64,000 nt of DNA from the NCBI RefSeq assembly GCF_028554725.1, contig NC_071669.1, positions 58,771,001-58,835,000 of the forward strand. The letters run 5' to 3'. The notes under the pieces are model-generated. The model ran no database searches, was not told the origin of the DNA, and worked only from the letters and a program-made list of their open reading frames with translations. The position numbers and the translations under genes were made by a program. This document shows positions 23,311-34,911 of this stretch, piece after piece. How positions within the stretch are numbered: position 1 is the stretch's first letter; each line of letters starts with the position of its first letter. This stretch comes from Zeugodacus cucurbitae. Taxonomy: Eukaryota; Arthropoda; Insecta; Diptera; Tephritidae.

Positions 23311-25080
23311 TTTAATACATGAATGATTCAGATAAGGATAAGGAGATTTTAAATCTTATATTATATGTTGGTAATAAAATCTCAAAATACAAATAATTCT
23401 GATGAGAAAAATTTGGAAAAATAAGGTCTTCTTCTATATTTCACACATAAAATCAAGAGGTTCTGCCAACTATTTAGCAGAGTTGTGTTCGTCTATATAC
23501 ATTTTATTAAAATAAAATATTCCATGAGCACATTATTTGTCTAACGAAGCGTGTGTGTAATAGATTACTTATGTTACAGTGTCCCTGGTGTTGACAATGT
23601 GATTTAACCGATTTGTCACACTTCATTGGGCGCAGAATACACAAATATACATATATCAACATGTGTATGTATGTATACACCTCTAAATTGATTGTTTAAT
23701 TATCTTGGAGACATAATTCGCTGAGCGCACAAAGCCAAACATCGCATTAGTATTATAAGCAAATTAAAAAATGACAAATCAAAAATGTTTCAAAATGGAT
23801 TTACAACGCAAAAAACAACAGAAAAAAACAACAAAATGTACAGAAAATCAATAATGTGTGTACATTAACGAAAATTGTCAAGGTACTTAGATTGCAATAA
23901 AAGCAATTTCAATTTCTATTCAAACAAATTTCAGCCTGCCACAAAATGCCATTTAACAAATTAACCGCAAACTCATTAACGCCCCATAGTCTCCCTCTGT
24001 GTGTATGTAGGCACAAAACATGTGTTGACAAGCCTGTTTTTTGTTATTTGTCACTTGGGTTTCTGGTTACAACTTCAGAGTTTCTTATTGTCACTTAAGT
24101 AGGCATTATTAAAGCATAAGACTTTAGATAAAGCCGACATTTGAGACGTACTATAGGCTGGTCCACGGATGCCTGTATGTAATGTTATAATTAAATTTCA
24201 AGTTGAGAAATGTATAACAAATTGTATTGGTTAATCGTTTAGTTTTTAGTGGGTAACCGCTACATTTTCCGTTAATAAGCATAGCCTATAAAGGAATTCT
24301 TGTCAGTGCGATGACTGTTTGAAATAAAAAGCGATTGAAGTTCTAACGTAATAATTAATCTAAAAAATATATTTCCAATTATTTTAACATCGAATATCCG
24401 TATGTATATATGGTTGTCATATAACTGGATGAGCGAGGTTCTCAAGATACTATCAGCTTCTCCGATAAAAATCTCAATAGATGACTTTCGAAACACCTGG
24501 TCAAAGGTCAAAAAATGGTAATACAAAAAAAATATACTCCGATAATATTAATATAATAAGATAATATAATCCGTTAATAATTCAAAAATTTGAAAGAAAA
24601 TAGTTTATATATAAGCATATATTTATATTTTATCGTCATTGATTCTAATGCAAATCGAAGTTGCTGCGACTTCGTGTAGAAAATCTGCGTGACAATGCAC
24701 ATTACAATAGATATCAGGGTTACTTGGTTCATAAATAGTCGCACGATTCTTTTGCTTATTCGATAGTTTATAGTTCAAAAATATCCTGTGAAATTGGCAA
24801 TGTCGCGATCAATCGCAGGTATAAGTCGCTATAGCCGAAACTTTAAACTCGTTTTTCTCGAAACGACATTTTTTTAATTGCTGACATCATAACTGAACGA
24901 GAAATAGACCAATTCGAATTTAAACTGAGTATATATTTACTATACAATGACATACGATCTTTTTTTGATTGGTTGATAATTGTCAATTTGGCATTTAAAA
25001 AAAGACCATTTTAACAGAACCTAATTTAATAGAACTACGTCAATTTGATAATTTATATATTTATCCTATTTATCTCAAAC
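23311..25080. other. Gene-free AT-rich DNA
   Basis: No gene or clear transposon is recognised. The sequence carries TATG/CATA microsatellites near 23645-23690 and otherwise non-repetitive AT-rich DNA. Open frames such as 24272-24526 (minus) have no recognisable domain. Confidence 0.5.
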
Positions 25081-25081
25081 A

Positions 25082-26036
25082 AGTAAGGAAAGGCTAAGTT
25101 CGGGTGCAACCGAACATTTTATACTCTCGCAATTTATTTAGAGATTTACCTATAATTTCGGTGAAAAATTACCCTTAGGCACTGAGTTCTTCATGTTCGA
25201 TATCAGGGGCCTTGAAAAGACATGGTTCGATTTTGACAATTTTTCCACAACTGATGTCATAGCTCAAATACAGTATTCGTGTAAAGTTTTATTTCGCTAT
25301 CTTTATCGGTTCCTTATGTATACATTATAAAGTGAACGAATCAGTAGGATTCAAAATTGAGTTATATGGGCAGTGGGCGTAGTTGTGAACCGATTTCGCC
25401 CATATTCCACCAGTGTCATCAGGGTGTCAAGAAAATATTATATACCGAATTTCATTGAAATCTGTCGAGTAGTTCTTGAGATATGGTTTCTGACCCATAA
25501 GTAGGCGACGCCACGCCCATTTTTCATTTTGTAAAAAAATCTCAGTACAGCCTTCTGCCATTTCTTATATAAAATTTGGTGTTTCTGACGTTTCTCGTTA
25601 GTGAGTTAACCCACTTTTAGTCATTTTCAACCTAACCTTTGTATGGGAGGTGAGCGTGGTTATTATCCGATTTCTTTCACTTTTGGACTGTATTAGGAAA
25701 CGGCTAAAAGAAGCGACTGCAGAAAGTTTGGTTTATATAGATTTATTGGTTTGCAAGATATATACAAAAAACCTATTTGGGGGCGGGGTCACGCCCACTT
25801 TTCCAAAAACATTACATCCAAATATGCCCCTCCATTGCTTTATTTATGGCTTAGTTATAGCTCTTTATGTGTTTTTGGTTATCGCCATTTTTTGGGCGTG
25901 GCAGTGGTCCGATTCCGCCCATCTTCGAACTTAACTAACTTATCTAACTCGTTTAGTTTTGGGTGTTACAAACAACCGTTTGACAAAACTATAATACTCT
26001 CTTAACAACTTTTGTTGCGAGAGTATAAAAACATAG
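25082..26036 (+). mobile_element. Non-coding ~1-kb dispersed repeat with terminal hairpin, copy R1
   Basis: The copy starts ACAAGTAAGGAAAGGCTAAG, followed by a hairpin GTTCGG-GTGCAA-CCGAAC at 25099-25116, then TTTTATACTCTCGCAA. The far end is the inverse, TTGCGAGAGTATAAAA (about 26014-26030). The same layout occurs in reverse orientation at 57425-58492 and in decayed form near 61340. No long conserved reading frame exists: its open frames differ among copies. R1 lacks about 265 bases that copy R2 has just after the hairpin end. It resembles repeats widespread in tephritid genomes; a non-autonomous Helentron/DINE-like element is one possibility. Confidence 0.7.
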
Positions 26037-27830
26037 AAACATTCTATCGAGTACTTTCTTTTAAAACAATTCTCGAAAATCTCATAATTTTTTCATGGGT
26101 TACACTGGTAATAGCCCCTTATGAAAATTTTAGCCTATTAACAATACTGATACTGAAATAAGCCAGTTTAGCACTTTGGCGTGATAAGTTCGATATATAT
26201 ACCAGTAATATATCTATTAAAATCGCATTTGTTCTTTTTATTATTTTATTTAAGTTAAAGACTGGTTTCTGGTTTCATTTTCTTATAATGATAAATGATT
26301 TATTTAGAATTTTCTGAATTTTTCTTGGTATAAAATAAGTTCCAACTTAACGATCTCTTACATTTATTTTGAATATTTGATTGATAAATATTGTTTTCTA
26401 GAATACCAACAGAGGCCGGTAGTGGTATTCTTAGATCACTGTGTGTATTCAAAATATGGTGGGGCTTTATATGATCTTAGAAAATCTTACGTAGAATAAG
26501 GTGGTTGCAGAGTTTTAAAGGTTTTGTCAAGAAGATCAAAAAGATTTAAAAAACGATTTGTAAAAACACTGGTCTGGCAATTAGAATAATGTATTCGTAT
26601 CTATAAGCGACATTGTTTTAATAATTTTTAATTAATTTCCAATGCAAAAATTGCAAAAAAAGCTAAAACTTTTGAAAATATTCGAGAATGGAATGAATAA
26701 CAACTTGCTTGTGCATTGCTGAGGATTGGGATCTAAGTATTGTTCTACGATTACTTGGAATAATTTCTGTATCTAGAGCATACAATCAAAAGAAGTTTCT
26801 GATGATATTGATATTAGGTTCTCTAGGAAAATGGTGGGCATTGAATCAGTTTTGAGAACTAAGACACTGAAAAAATCTGCTAACAAGCAAAGCGAACTCA
26901 TTGAATAACGCGAAGTAATATTTCTTATTTTTTAGTACATTGTTTTGAAAATCATATATTTAATCTTCACTGAAGCGCTCGTCTTCTCAAGTTAGTGAGA
27001 ATAATGTTGATGATTAGTGATGTAATATATTAACTTGTGTTTTAACAATATTTATTTTGTCGGCTGTTTTTGGCGAATTGAATCAATATACATACATATA
27101 TAATATTAATTCCTTCTTTCAACAAACGTTTTACGGAAATTTTCGCTGTGGTTGACAAATTTTTGTCGGTTGTGTTTTTTTTTTAATTTTGTCAATTAAC
27201 AGCATTTATGTAAATATTTTATTAATTAAATTTTGAGTAATTCATCATGCCTTTTTAAACATTTCTTAAAATATACTTTCGAAACAATTTAATTTTTTTT
27301 TTCAATTCTGGGATTTTATATCCCCAAAGAATGCATATTCATTGAGTTTTGTCATTTTCAACAAACTGAAATGTCATTGTTATGAGTTTGATGTAATTCG
27401 TCAAATAAATTTCAAAATAAAGCTCATTTGTGTCAAATAAATTTTGAATATTAACCTCACGTGTTGTTCACACCGACAACAATTAATGGGATTCATTAAA
27501 TTAATTATTATAATTCCCGGCAATAACAGTGCTCATTAACAGACGCAAGAAAAGTGTAAAGAAAACACTCTTTTGAAAGCTTTCTGATTCCAAGAAAGCT
27601 CTAAAATGTAGCTTTTTAAAGCAGAATCTTTCAGTTAGAACTTTATTAAGAATTTTGGAAAATTTGAAAGTATTATAGATCACAATTTTTACAACTGATT
27701 TTCTTTGTTTTATAAATCAAAGCTTTTCAACTAAGCTAGCGCTATCAACGCACACTCTTTCAAATCGCTCTTTCTCTTTATACGCTCACAAAATAAAAAG
27801 AAATATGCAAATTTTATCAGCTTTTTTAGT
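26037..27830. other. Gene-free AT-rich DNA
   Basis: Nothing coding is supported. Short frames on both strands lack domains. No terminal repeats or transposase pieces were recognised. Confidence 0.45.
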
Positions 27831-28250
27831 AACGAATGTTAAAAAGATGTTTGTGGAAATGTGCGAAAGCAGCAAGAGCACATCACTACTGTGACGACGT
27901 GAGCAGCCGAGACGAGCGTTAGGATAGTAGCCGAAGCGCCGAAACAAGTAGTTTCCGGCGTGCACTCACTTTATTTGTTTGATGTTTGTGTATGTGTTTG
28001 TGCGCAGATGTTCGCCAGCACGATGCGGCAGCTCCAACGTCGAACGACAATTTTGCGCCGAAAAAGACTTGGAGCTGATGCGATCAACAACAAACGCTCA
28101 GTGTTGCTCGTGTCGCCAAAGCGCCTTGTCACGCTACGTCGTCCGCTGTCTTTTAAGCGTCGCTAACGATTATTTCTGCATTACATATTGTAAGCATTGC
28201 ACAGGGATTAAGTGTGTTTTGTAACCAAATGGATTATAATAAAATGAAAA
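27830..28250 (+). other. GC-richer island, candidate promoter/5' untranslated exon
   Basis: About 400 bases stand out from the AT-rich surroundings, with CGACGTGAGCAGCCGAGACG, GCCGAAGCGCCGAAAC and CGATGCGGCAGCTCCAACG. A TCACTA initiator-like site at about 27883 is followed by AGACG at 27910, close to but not exactly at the spacing expected for a downstream promoter element. Two overlapping open frames of 68 and 81 codons exist, but neither has a recognisable domain. I read this as a first exon or regulatory region of an unseen neighbour, not as a protein gene. Confidence 0.35.
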
Positions 28251-28465
28251 TTAATAAAATTTAATTAGTGAAAGTGTGTGAAGAAAATGATAAAAGCGCT
28301 AAAAGCGTAGATAAACGGATTGTGAACGATGAGGCTTGAGGAGTTTTGAGAAAAAAAATAAATCCTTTGAAACAATTTATTGGTTCATTGAGTGATATTG
28401 ATATTTAAAAAAGTTTCAAAAATAACTGTGTTGAATGAAATAATTATTTTTGAAAAAAATTTTAA

Positions 28466-28705
28466 AATTTTCGAAATAGTTATGATAAATAAAAATTTTG
28501 AAGTCCAAAAACATTTTCGAAAAACAATATTGAAATTGAAAAAATTTTCGATATAGTTATGATAAATAAAAATTTTGAAGTCCAAAAACATTTTCGAAAA
28601 ACAATATTGAAATTGAAAAAATTTTCGATATAGTTATGATAAATAAAAATTATAATTTTGAAGTTCAAAAACATTTTCGAAAAACAAAATTGAAATTTTT
28701 CGTAA
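28466..28705. repeat. 77-bp tandem repeat, about three copies
   Basis: The landmark TTTTCGAAATAG/TTTTCGATATAG recurs at 28471, 28548 and 28625, exactly 77 bases apart. It is followed each time by TTATGATAAATAAAAATTTTGAAGTCCAAAAACATTTTCGAAAAACAATATTGAAATTG-like sequence. The first two copies are nearly identical; the third carries a small insertion (ATAATT) and ends in diverged sequence. The minus-strand open frame through it (28480-28917) is a by-product of the repeat. Confidence 0.9.
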
Positions 28706-28929
28706 AAAAAAATTCGAAAAAAATTTGAAAATAACTTAATTATAATTTCTTTAAAAACAATTAAATAAATAATAACAAATTGATTCAGATTTTCGAAAAT
28801 TTTCAATAAAATACAATACATTAAAAAAATTACAAAAAGTCTAAAACTCTTTAAAATGTGAAAAATATTTCTAAAAACACTATAAATATTAAAACATTTA
28901 AAGTTCTCAAATACCAAAAAACAACAACG

Positions 28930-29250
28930 ACAGCATCTTACTTACAGTACCTCACATTGCAATGTAACTCATCAGAAATTCAAATTTCTCGTTGCACTTG
29001 AAATGCTTGTCTCCATTAAGTTAAGTGTATATAAATTAGTTGTAGCTTGAAGGTTGTGGGCGTTGCAGCAGGCAATTTAGCATATTAATGGACAATTGCA
29101 TGTCGTAAATGTTGGCATGAGTTTGTATATGATATGCTAGCCCCTATTCGAAGCACACGCCAGACACAATATTTTGTAGTAAATATTTTCGCTGAGAGTG
29201 TTTGCGTTAAAGATTCTTATTAAATAAATTTTTGTGATTTATAGGAAGCT
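28930..29250. other. Gene-free DNA
   Basis: Nothing recognisable as coding, repeat or RNA gene is seen here. Confidence 0.4.
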
Positions 29251-29252
29251 TA

Positions 29253-29738
29253 CGAGTTGTGTTCAAAAAATAACGGGAATTTTGATTTTTTGGAAAATAA
29301 AAAAAAAGTTATTCCAACGTCTATTTTAATGTGGTCGGCTTCAAAATAGTCCACATTCGATATTATGCACTTATACCAGCGCTTCTTCCAATCGTCGAAA
29401 CACTGTTCAAACTCGATTTTGCGGATAACCAGTAGTTAAGCTCCTTCAGCGATTTCTCGTATGCTTGTAAAACGATGGTCTTTTATGGTTCTCTTTATTT
29501 TTGGAAATAGAAAAAAGTCACACGGAGTCATGTCTGGCATAAATGGAGGCCGGGACATCATTACAGTAGAGTTTTTGGCCAAGAACTCACGAACAAGCAA
29601 CGAAGTAAAAGCTTTTAACAACAGAAAATCAAGTCAAGCTTTTAAAAACACATATAACCTTAGCGGCTGGACTCTTCAACCTCGTGAAATTTTTAATTTA
29701 AAAAATTCAAAATTCCCGTTATTTTTTGAACACACCTA
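29253..29738 (-). mobile_element. Internally deleted mariner-type element with good terminal inverted repeats
   Basis: The left end CGAGTTGTGTTCAAAAAATAACGGGAATTTTGA pairs with the right end TCAAAATTCCCGTTATTTTTTGAACACACC over roughly 28 bases. A TA precedes the left end, fitting the mariner target. Inside, the minus strand encodes a transposase remnant with PDMTPCDFFLFPKIKRTIKD, the third catalytic block of DD34D-type mariners, followed by REIAEGA. At about 485 bases it has lost most of the gene, so it is a non-autonomous derivative of the same family as 21545-21927. Confidence 0.82.
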
Positions 29739-29811
29739 TTATGTGTATTTTTAAAAATAAGTGCATTGAAAAACTGTTATCCTTGGGATAATGAAAGCAT
29801 TTTAATGTCAT

Positions 29812-29897
29812 CAAGCTCCTAAAAACTTATCTAACCTTAGCGGCTGGACTCTCCAGACCAATAAATTTTTTAATTGAAAAATTCCCGTTATTTAAAG
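29812..29897. repeat. Second copy of the terminal segment of the 29.25-kb mariner derivative
   Basis: The sequence CTTAGCGGCTGGACTCT, then a gap, then AATTCCCGTTATTT repeats the last part of the element that ends at 29738 (CTTAGCGGCTGGACTCT at about 29658). Roughly 85 bases are duplicated some 170 bases apart. The outermost TTTTGAACACACC is missing here. Confidence 0.65.
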
Positions 29898-30560
29898 AAA
29901 TATATTGAAATCTCAAATAGTCCAAAAGGTACTTAGCCTGTAATTCGAAATCGAAAATTTCCATTATGTAAATACGCTTAAGTAAAGTTCCAATTTGTGG
30001 AAAGAGTCTAAAAATACGTTTTTGGAGGTCTTCAGAATAGACCTGTATAAGCTGAAGAACTCTGTTTTGAGTTGAATTTTACGAAATGCTGAGTTATAAA
30101 GATGATCTATCCTCACCAAGTGCATGAAACTACTCAAATACATACATTCTTGCCATTATAGACTTCCCACGAAACCCTTAAAATATTGCTGATTTCAGAA
30201 TAGTACCTTGTAAACACCAAATCTCAAATAAATTCATTTTGAACTTTAACAACTGATAGATACCCTCTGACCTCACATTTAAATATCTTCATTTCAGGTT
30301 TATGACTTTTGATTCGACACTTAGGTTTCTCATTAATAAAAATCGTTCGTAAACATAATAAAATAACGTCGCTGCAATGTAATTGTAAGTCACTGCACAG
30401 TTATTGAAGCAATGCAATAAAATAAATGTCGAAAAAAACGAGCAAAAATAATTACTACAACTAAGCAATAAAATATTTACTTTATGCTCTGCTATGCTAC
30501 GCGAAGCTATGCTACGTACATATTTATGCACATAATAAAGTACAAGTTCAGTCGCATTGA
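29898..30560. other. Gene-free AT-rich DNA
   Basis: No gene or element is recognised. The minus frame 30289-30687 has no recognisable domain and its composition follows the AT-rich background. Confidence 0.4.
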
Positions 30561-30574
30561 TAAAAATTGATGTG

Positions 30575-30880
30575 AAGCGTTGCAAGCATTTTAAATGCAC
30601 AGTTCTCCGGCCTGATACCTTCCAAAAAACAGCAGAAACAAAAAAGTTTATAGAAAAAAGGCCGGCGACCGCTTTGCCTGCTGTCATCTGCCGGCCCTGT
30701 ACTACATCTGCCTCCGACCTAAAATGCGCGCCACCTGCGCTACGTTGTGCGATGTGCTTTTATTGCTTTGCCGCCGCTTGCCAATAAACAGCCAAATTGG
30801 CGCGCTGACAGCCTGTGAGCGTTGTGCTGTCTCATCGTCGCCTCGTTGCATTCGTTGCAGCAGTGGCATACTTTGATTTT
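30575..30880. other. GC-richer island with a GGCCGGC inverted repeat
   Basis: This patch contains GGCCGGCGACCGC and, 30 bases on, CTGCCGGCC, which could pair as a 7-bp stem, plus many CGCC/GCGC strings (for example AAATGCGCGCCACCTGCGC). It is unlike the surrounding AT-rich DNA and may be an enhancer, promoter or untranslated exon. A 76-codon open frame crosses it without recognisable domains. Confidence 0.3.
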
Positions 30881-32671
30881 GATGGTCAGCAAGTTTCGCT
30901 CTACTTTACGCTAATTTATGACATACATAATCGTATACAATCTTTTATTGCATACAAACAAACATAAATACACATGTTATTACAAGTGTATTACAGTGCA
31001 TTTAATTCAATGTATATGTATGTGATGCTGATGCTCCTTTTTGGTGTGCTGTTGGTGGCATCAATAAATTTCGCACAGTCATCAAATGTTTTCGATGTTT
31101 TCGACAAGTACAAAAGTGATTAATTTGCCAGTAAATCATTGTAATTAGTTAATTAGTCCATAAATGTTTTGCTATTTGATGCCAAAGGGGTTTGCATACA
31201 TGCATAGGTGTGTGTATTTTCGAAAATCTGTTTTTATGCTTTAAAACTATTTTGAAGTTTAATAACGTTAATTAGCGGCTTAAATTACTAGAAATAGTTA
31301 AAATTTACATTTATGTTTTATATTTCATTAATATAAATTAGCGTTTACTGCAGCAGTCGCCTTGACTAGAGTAGCAGTATGAAGATTAATGAAGACACAT
31401 ACATAAATATATTTGGTATATATTATATACTATATATATATTATATACTCGATTTCGAAAAATGCAGCAGATTTATGTTGCAGAGTATTTAAAGCACAAA
31501 TATAGTCGAGAAATAACCAAGAAAAAACAGCGCTATTGAAATTTCACTTCTAAACAAAAGACTTAAGACACAAACTTCTTTTCGTTAGCCTGCCATTTCT
31601 CCGCCAAGAAGTAAAGCATGACATTTTTTTTTAATTTATTACAATTTAAATGCAATAATTTGAATGAAAATTTTTAATTTTTTTTAATTTTTAATTAAAT
31701 TTTTTTTTTCGAAAAAAATTATTTTTATGAAAATTTTTTTTTTTTAAGAACAAATTTTAAAATTAAAAAATATATATATATTATTCTTTTAAATTTGGCT
31801 TAAAAATTATTTTTATAAAAAAAAAACATTTTTGAATTTTTAAAAACAAATTTTAAAATAAAAAAAATTAAAAAATATGTATATATTATTCTTTTAAATT
31901 TGGTTTAAACTGATTTAATATAAATAAAAAAAAATATTTTTTTTTTTTTTATTTTAAGAGAAACAATTTTGTTTAAATAAATAAAAATTTTTTTTTTGTA
32001 TTTGTTAAGAAAACTAAAAAAAAAAATTAAAAAATACAGTTATATTTTTCTAAAATTTATTTTATTAAATTTTAAGTTAACTTGCTTTAAAAATAATTCA
32101 AATTAATCGTTAAAATTGCTTAGATTGCATTGATTGGTATGTTAAAGCTATAGAAATATTTTACTAAATAATATATTACAAATTTAAGTATATATTAAAC
32201 ATATTAACGATGGCAGAGGTGCAATGCAATTTTTTGTAATTTTTCGCTTTACTGATGGGGCACATTCACCAACATTTATATTAGCATCGTTATCTTAACG
32301 AAGTGCTTTTTGCAATAACTACCTGTAGACCGTTATCACGTTACTATTTTCATATATTTTAATGCTGCTAAAATTAAAATGTTAAAACTTTCTCTGTGAT
32401 GTTAATAAAATTTGTTAGCTTTCACACTAACTTGCGATAAATTAAATATGTTTATGAGATTATTAAGTATTTTTATAGAGAGTTTTTTAATTAAGAGTAT
32501 ACAGTGTATTTTAATATAAATTAAATTTTAAATAATATTTAACTACACCACTATACTATATAGTCATATACAAGCAACGAAGTGTGAATACAGCTAAAAA
32601 TTTTATGGTTCGTCAGAGGCATCTATATCAACATAATAAAAAATAAAAAAAAAAAATGACAATTGGAAATT

Positions 32672-32708
32672 TTGAAATTCCCGTTATTTTTTGAACACAC
32701 CTCGTATA
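32672..32708. mobile_element. Solo terminal repeat of the TCAAAAAATAACGGG mariner family
   Basis: AAATTCCCGTTATTTTTTGAACACACCTCGTA matches the right terminus of the element at 29253-29738 and keeps the outer CTCG followed by TA. No partner end or transposase remnant was found nearby, so only one end survives. Confidence 0.7.
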
Positions 32709-32999
32709 TATATTTTAAATACATTTTTGATTTTAATTTGAACTTTCAAATGCGGTTTTCAATTAATCGATTGCGATTTTTTTTATTAAACTAAAAAGCA
32801 TTATGGCATTCACCAAGAAAGAATTTTAAGACCTTAAAACACTCTTGATCTTTCTCTCCGAAAGATGCTATCTGGAAATTTTTCAGTAACAATTGACTTA
32901 AGATAATAACCAAATATATATGTATGTATAAAACCTGAAAAGATATGGATTTAACTATCTTTCGAATTATTTTGGAAAATTTTTTTAATTTTTTACTTT

Positions 33000-33345
33000 A
33001 AATCAGGTGGTAATACCATATTATACTATTTTTTATCATAATAAAACATTTTCGCGCATTATTACACGAAAAATTAGTTAATTATTCAGGTGGCAACACT
33101 ATTTTAATTTAATTTAACCCTTTGAAATCATTTAAATTTCGGTTTATTATCTTTTATTTTATGGTATATATATATTTATAAAAATTATATTACTTAAAAA
33201 AAAAATAAAAAAAAGTTAGGTGGCAACTCTTCTAAGTAATTTTGTAATAAAATTTCGTTCTTACGTTTCCTAGTAATATTTTATAAAATCTAATATTATT
33301 GATTGATAATTTTTTTAATTACATGCATCTGGCAACCTTTTTTAC
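33000..33345. repeat. Diverged ~85-130-bp repeat marked by (A/T)GGTGGCAAC
   Basis: CAGGTGGTAATACC (about 33005), CAGGTGGCAACACT (about 33090), TAGGTGGCAACTCT (about 33220) and CATCTGGCAACCTT (about 33330) recur with AT-rich DNA between. The spacing is irregular, so this may be an old tandem array or clustered binding sites. Confidence 0.35.
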
Positions 33346-34283
33346 ATGTTTCGTATTTTATATTAATATATTCTTCAACTTAAATCATTCAAATGATTTA
33401 AAAAATATAAAAACTTAATCCAAAATGTAGAGGAATGCTTGCTTAAAGTATGTACGTCTTTTTAAATATAAATACAGTCTACAGACATATACATATGTAC
33501 AGATAAGGTAACAAGCGAATAAGTCATCTTGTTACCCAAAAAAATTGAAACATCAGCAAACAAACTCTAAATGATTGATCAACCACAAAGCCTTACTTTA
33601 ATTCTAAAAAAGCAGCAACACTTCCATTCTCGAAGTGCAAACACAAATAAAACGAAATTAAATTTGCACTTAATAGTTACTAAAGTATTACAACAATGCG
33701 CACACGCGCCATTAAATTGGTCAAAAGTCTATGTCTAAATACACCCAAGTGTGCGCACAGCCTTAGAAGGCAGCTGGCGCTAGGCCAAACATTTTTGTAA
33801 CGGTTATTTGCAATGCTAGAAGGAGAAAAAGGAACTAAAAAAGAAATTGCAAGCTGTTTAGGCTGGGTCGCTGAAATTTGGGTGGTACCATAGTGTTGTT
33901 TTAATTAGCCCAAAGTGAGCTAAGATTGGCCAAATGCGACTCGTTGAGTTGGCGTTGAAATTAAATAGTAGATTAATTTAGAAGAAGGAATTGGTTCAGT
34001 TATTTGTGCTTTTGTTTTGGTTTGTATATATGTATATGTATTGCGAAACTTTACTTATTACATTTACACTTTACTTTTTGTTGTTGTATTTTTCTCAACA
34101 TTTGCTAATTTGTAGGTGCTTATCGATTGGCACACTCACATTTCCGCTTTATAACTCCTTGACATAAATGAAAATAATACCTTTGTTGTTTGTGATATAA
34201 AATTACGAGCTACTACAACAAAGAAGAAGAAGAAAAAATTGACAGCTCAAAAAAAAAACAAATAATAATAATAACTGGCAGCC

Positions 34284-34532
34284 CTATGCACAGCTAATAG
34301 TTAAGGCCTCCACATTTTTTTTATTTTTATTATTATTTTTTTGTTTTGCTAACAATTCTGCTATACTTTTCCTGTCACCATTTTTTTGTATGAGTGACAA
34401 GTGTGGCTTTGGGAAATTCGATGCTGTCGTTGTTGCTTGTTGATCGTGCACATTCGTGCTACATAACTGTGCAATCACCTGCTGCCATTCGCCTTTAGGC
34501 CAAACTGTTACGTCAGTGTTATTGAAAACCAT
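34284..34532 (-). CDS. Possible small ORF of 82 codons, unknown
   Basis: The minus frame starts MVFNNTDVTVWPKGEW and ends in an N/K-rich stretch and VEALTISCA. Unlike most frames in this region its first 60 residues have a mixed, protein-like composition (W, P, H, D, G all present) rather than F/I/K/N bias. I recognise no domain, signal peptide or membrane segment. It ends about 375 bases upstream of the candidate first exon on the opposite strand and could equally be part of that gene's promoter. Codon conservation in other flies would decide. Confidence 0.15.
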   Translation of the reverse strand: MVFNNTDVTVWPKGEWQQVIAQLCSTNVHDQQATTTASNFPKPHLSLIQKNGDRKSIAELLAKQKNNNKNKKNVEALTISCA

Positions 34533-34649
34533 TTACGAGCAAAACATATAGACGTGCATTTATTTTATTTTTTTTTATTAAAAACAATAAAAATAAATAA
34601 AAAAACAATAAAAAAGTGAAAACAAAAAATCAATAAATTAAAAAAAAAA

Positions 34650-34911
34650 CTAAATTTTACAACCCAAAGTGATTGTGTCATCTATATTAACTGTATTTAT
34701 AATCTATTTCTAAGTGTTATTGAAGGCCTCAATCAATTGTGGAAATAAGTGAATGTAAGCGATTTGTGAAAAAAACATAAACATTGAATAAACAGAAATA
34801 AATATTAACTGAATTAAGTGATATATTAAGAGCTTAGAAGCTACTGCACATACTAGGTGTTGGAATAACTGAGTGTTTTGAGAAGAGAACGGGAACATTT
34901 ATTTCAAAATG
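34650..34911 (+). CDS. Candidate first exon ending in start codon ATG followed by splice donor
   Basis: The bases ATTTCAAAATG at 34901-34911 are followed immediately by GTAAGTTT, a near-perfect donor. An exon ending exactly at its start codon, with the coding sequence resuming after a long intron, is a known layout in fly genes with giant introns. The A-rich, ATG-poor stretch before it (about 34650-34908) would be the 5' untranslated region. No downstream exon could be identified in the 29 kb that follow, so the gene is not named. The join of a good start context and a donor could still be chance. Confidence 0.3.

Larger units (their letters stand above)
30881..34000. other. Gene-free, extremely AT-rich DNA
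   Basis: No gene is supported. From about 31620 to 32060 the sequence is nearly pure A/T homopolymer runs. A solo terminus of the 29.25-kb mariner family lies near 32670-32700, and a diverged GGTGGCAAC repeat lies near 33000-33345; both are listed separately. Confidence 0.5.

Noticed and set aside
25650..26005. Two ORFs (94 and 84 codons) inside the hairpin repeat R1
   Set aside because: Neither frame is open in copy R2 or R3, so the repeat is not under coding constraint. GCCACGCCCA strings create the apparent codons.
25082..26036. Firm classification of the ~1-kb repeat as a Helitron
   Set aside because: A 3' hairpin is present, but the expected CTRR end and 5' TC could not be matched, so the class was left open.
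27960..28224. Two overlapping plus-strand ORFs of 68 and 81 codons in the GC-rich island
   Set aside because: Neither has a recognisable domain, and they overlap in different frames. GC-rich DNA lacks stop codons by chance, so a leader exon or regulatory region is the better reading.
28480..28917. 145-codon minus-strand ORF
   Set aside because: It is produced by the 77-bp tandem repeat, whose TTTTCGAAAA units happen to lack stops. It is rich in F, I and N and has no domain.
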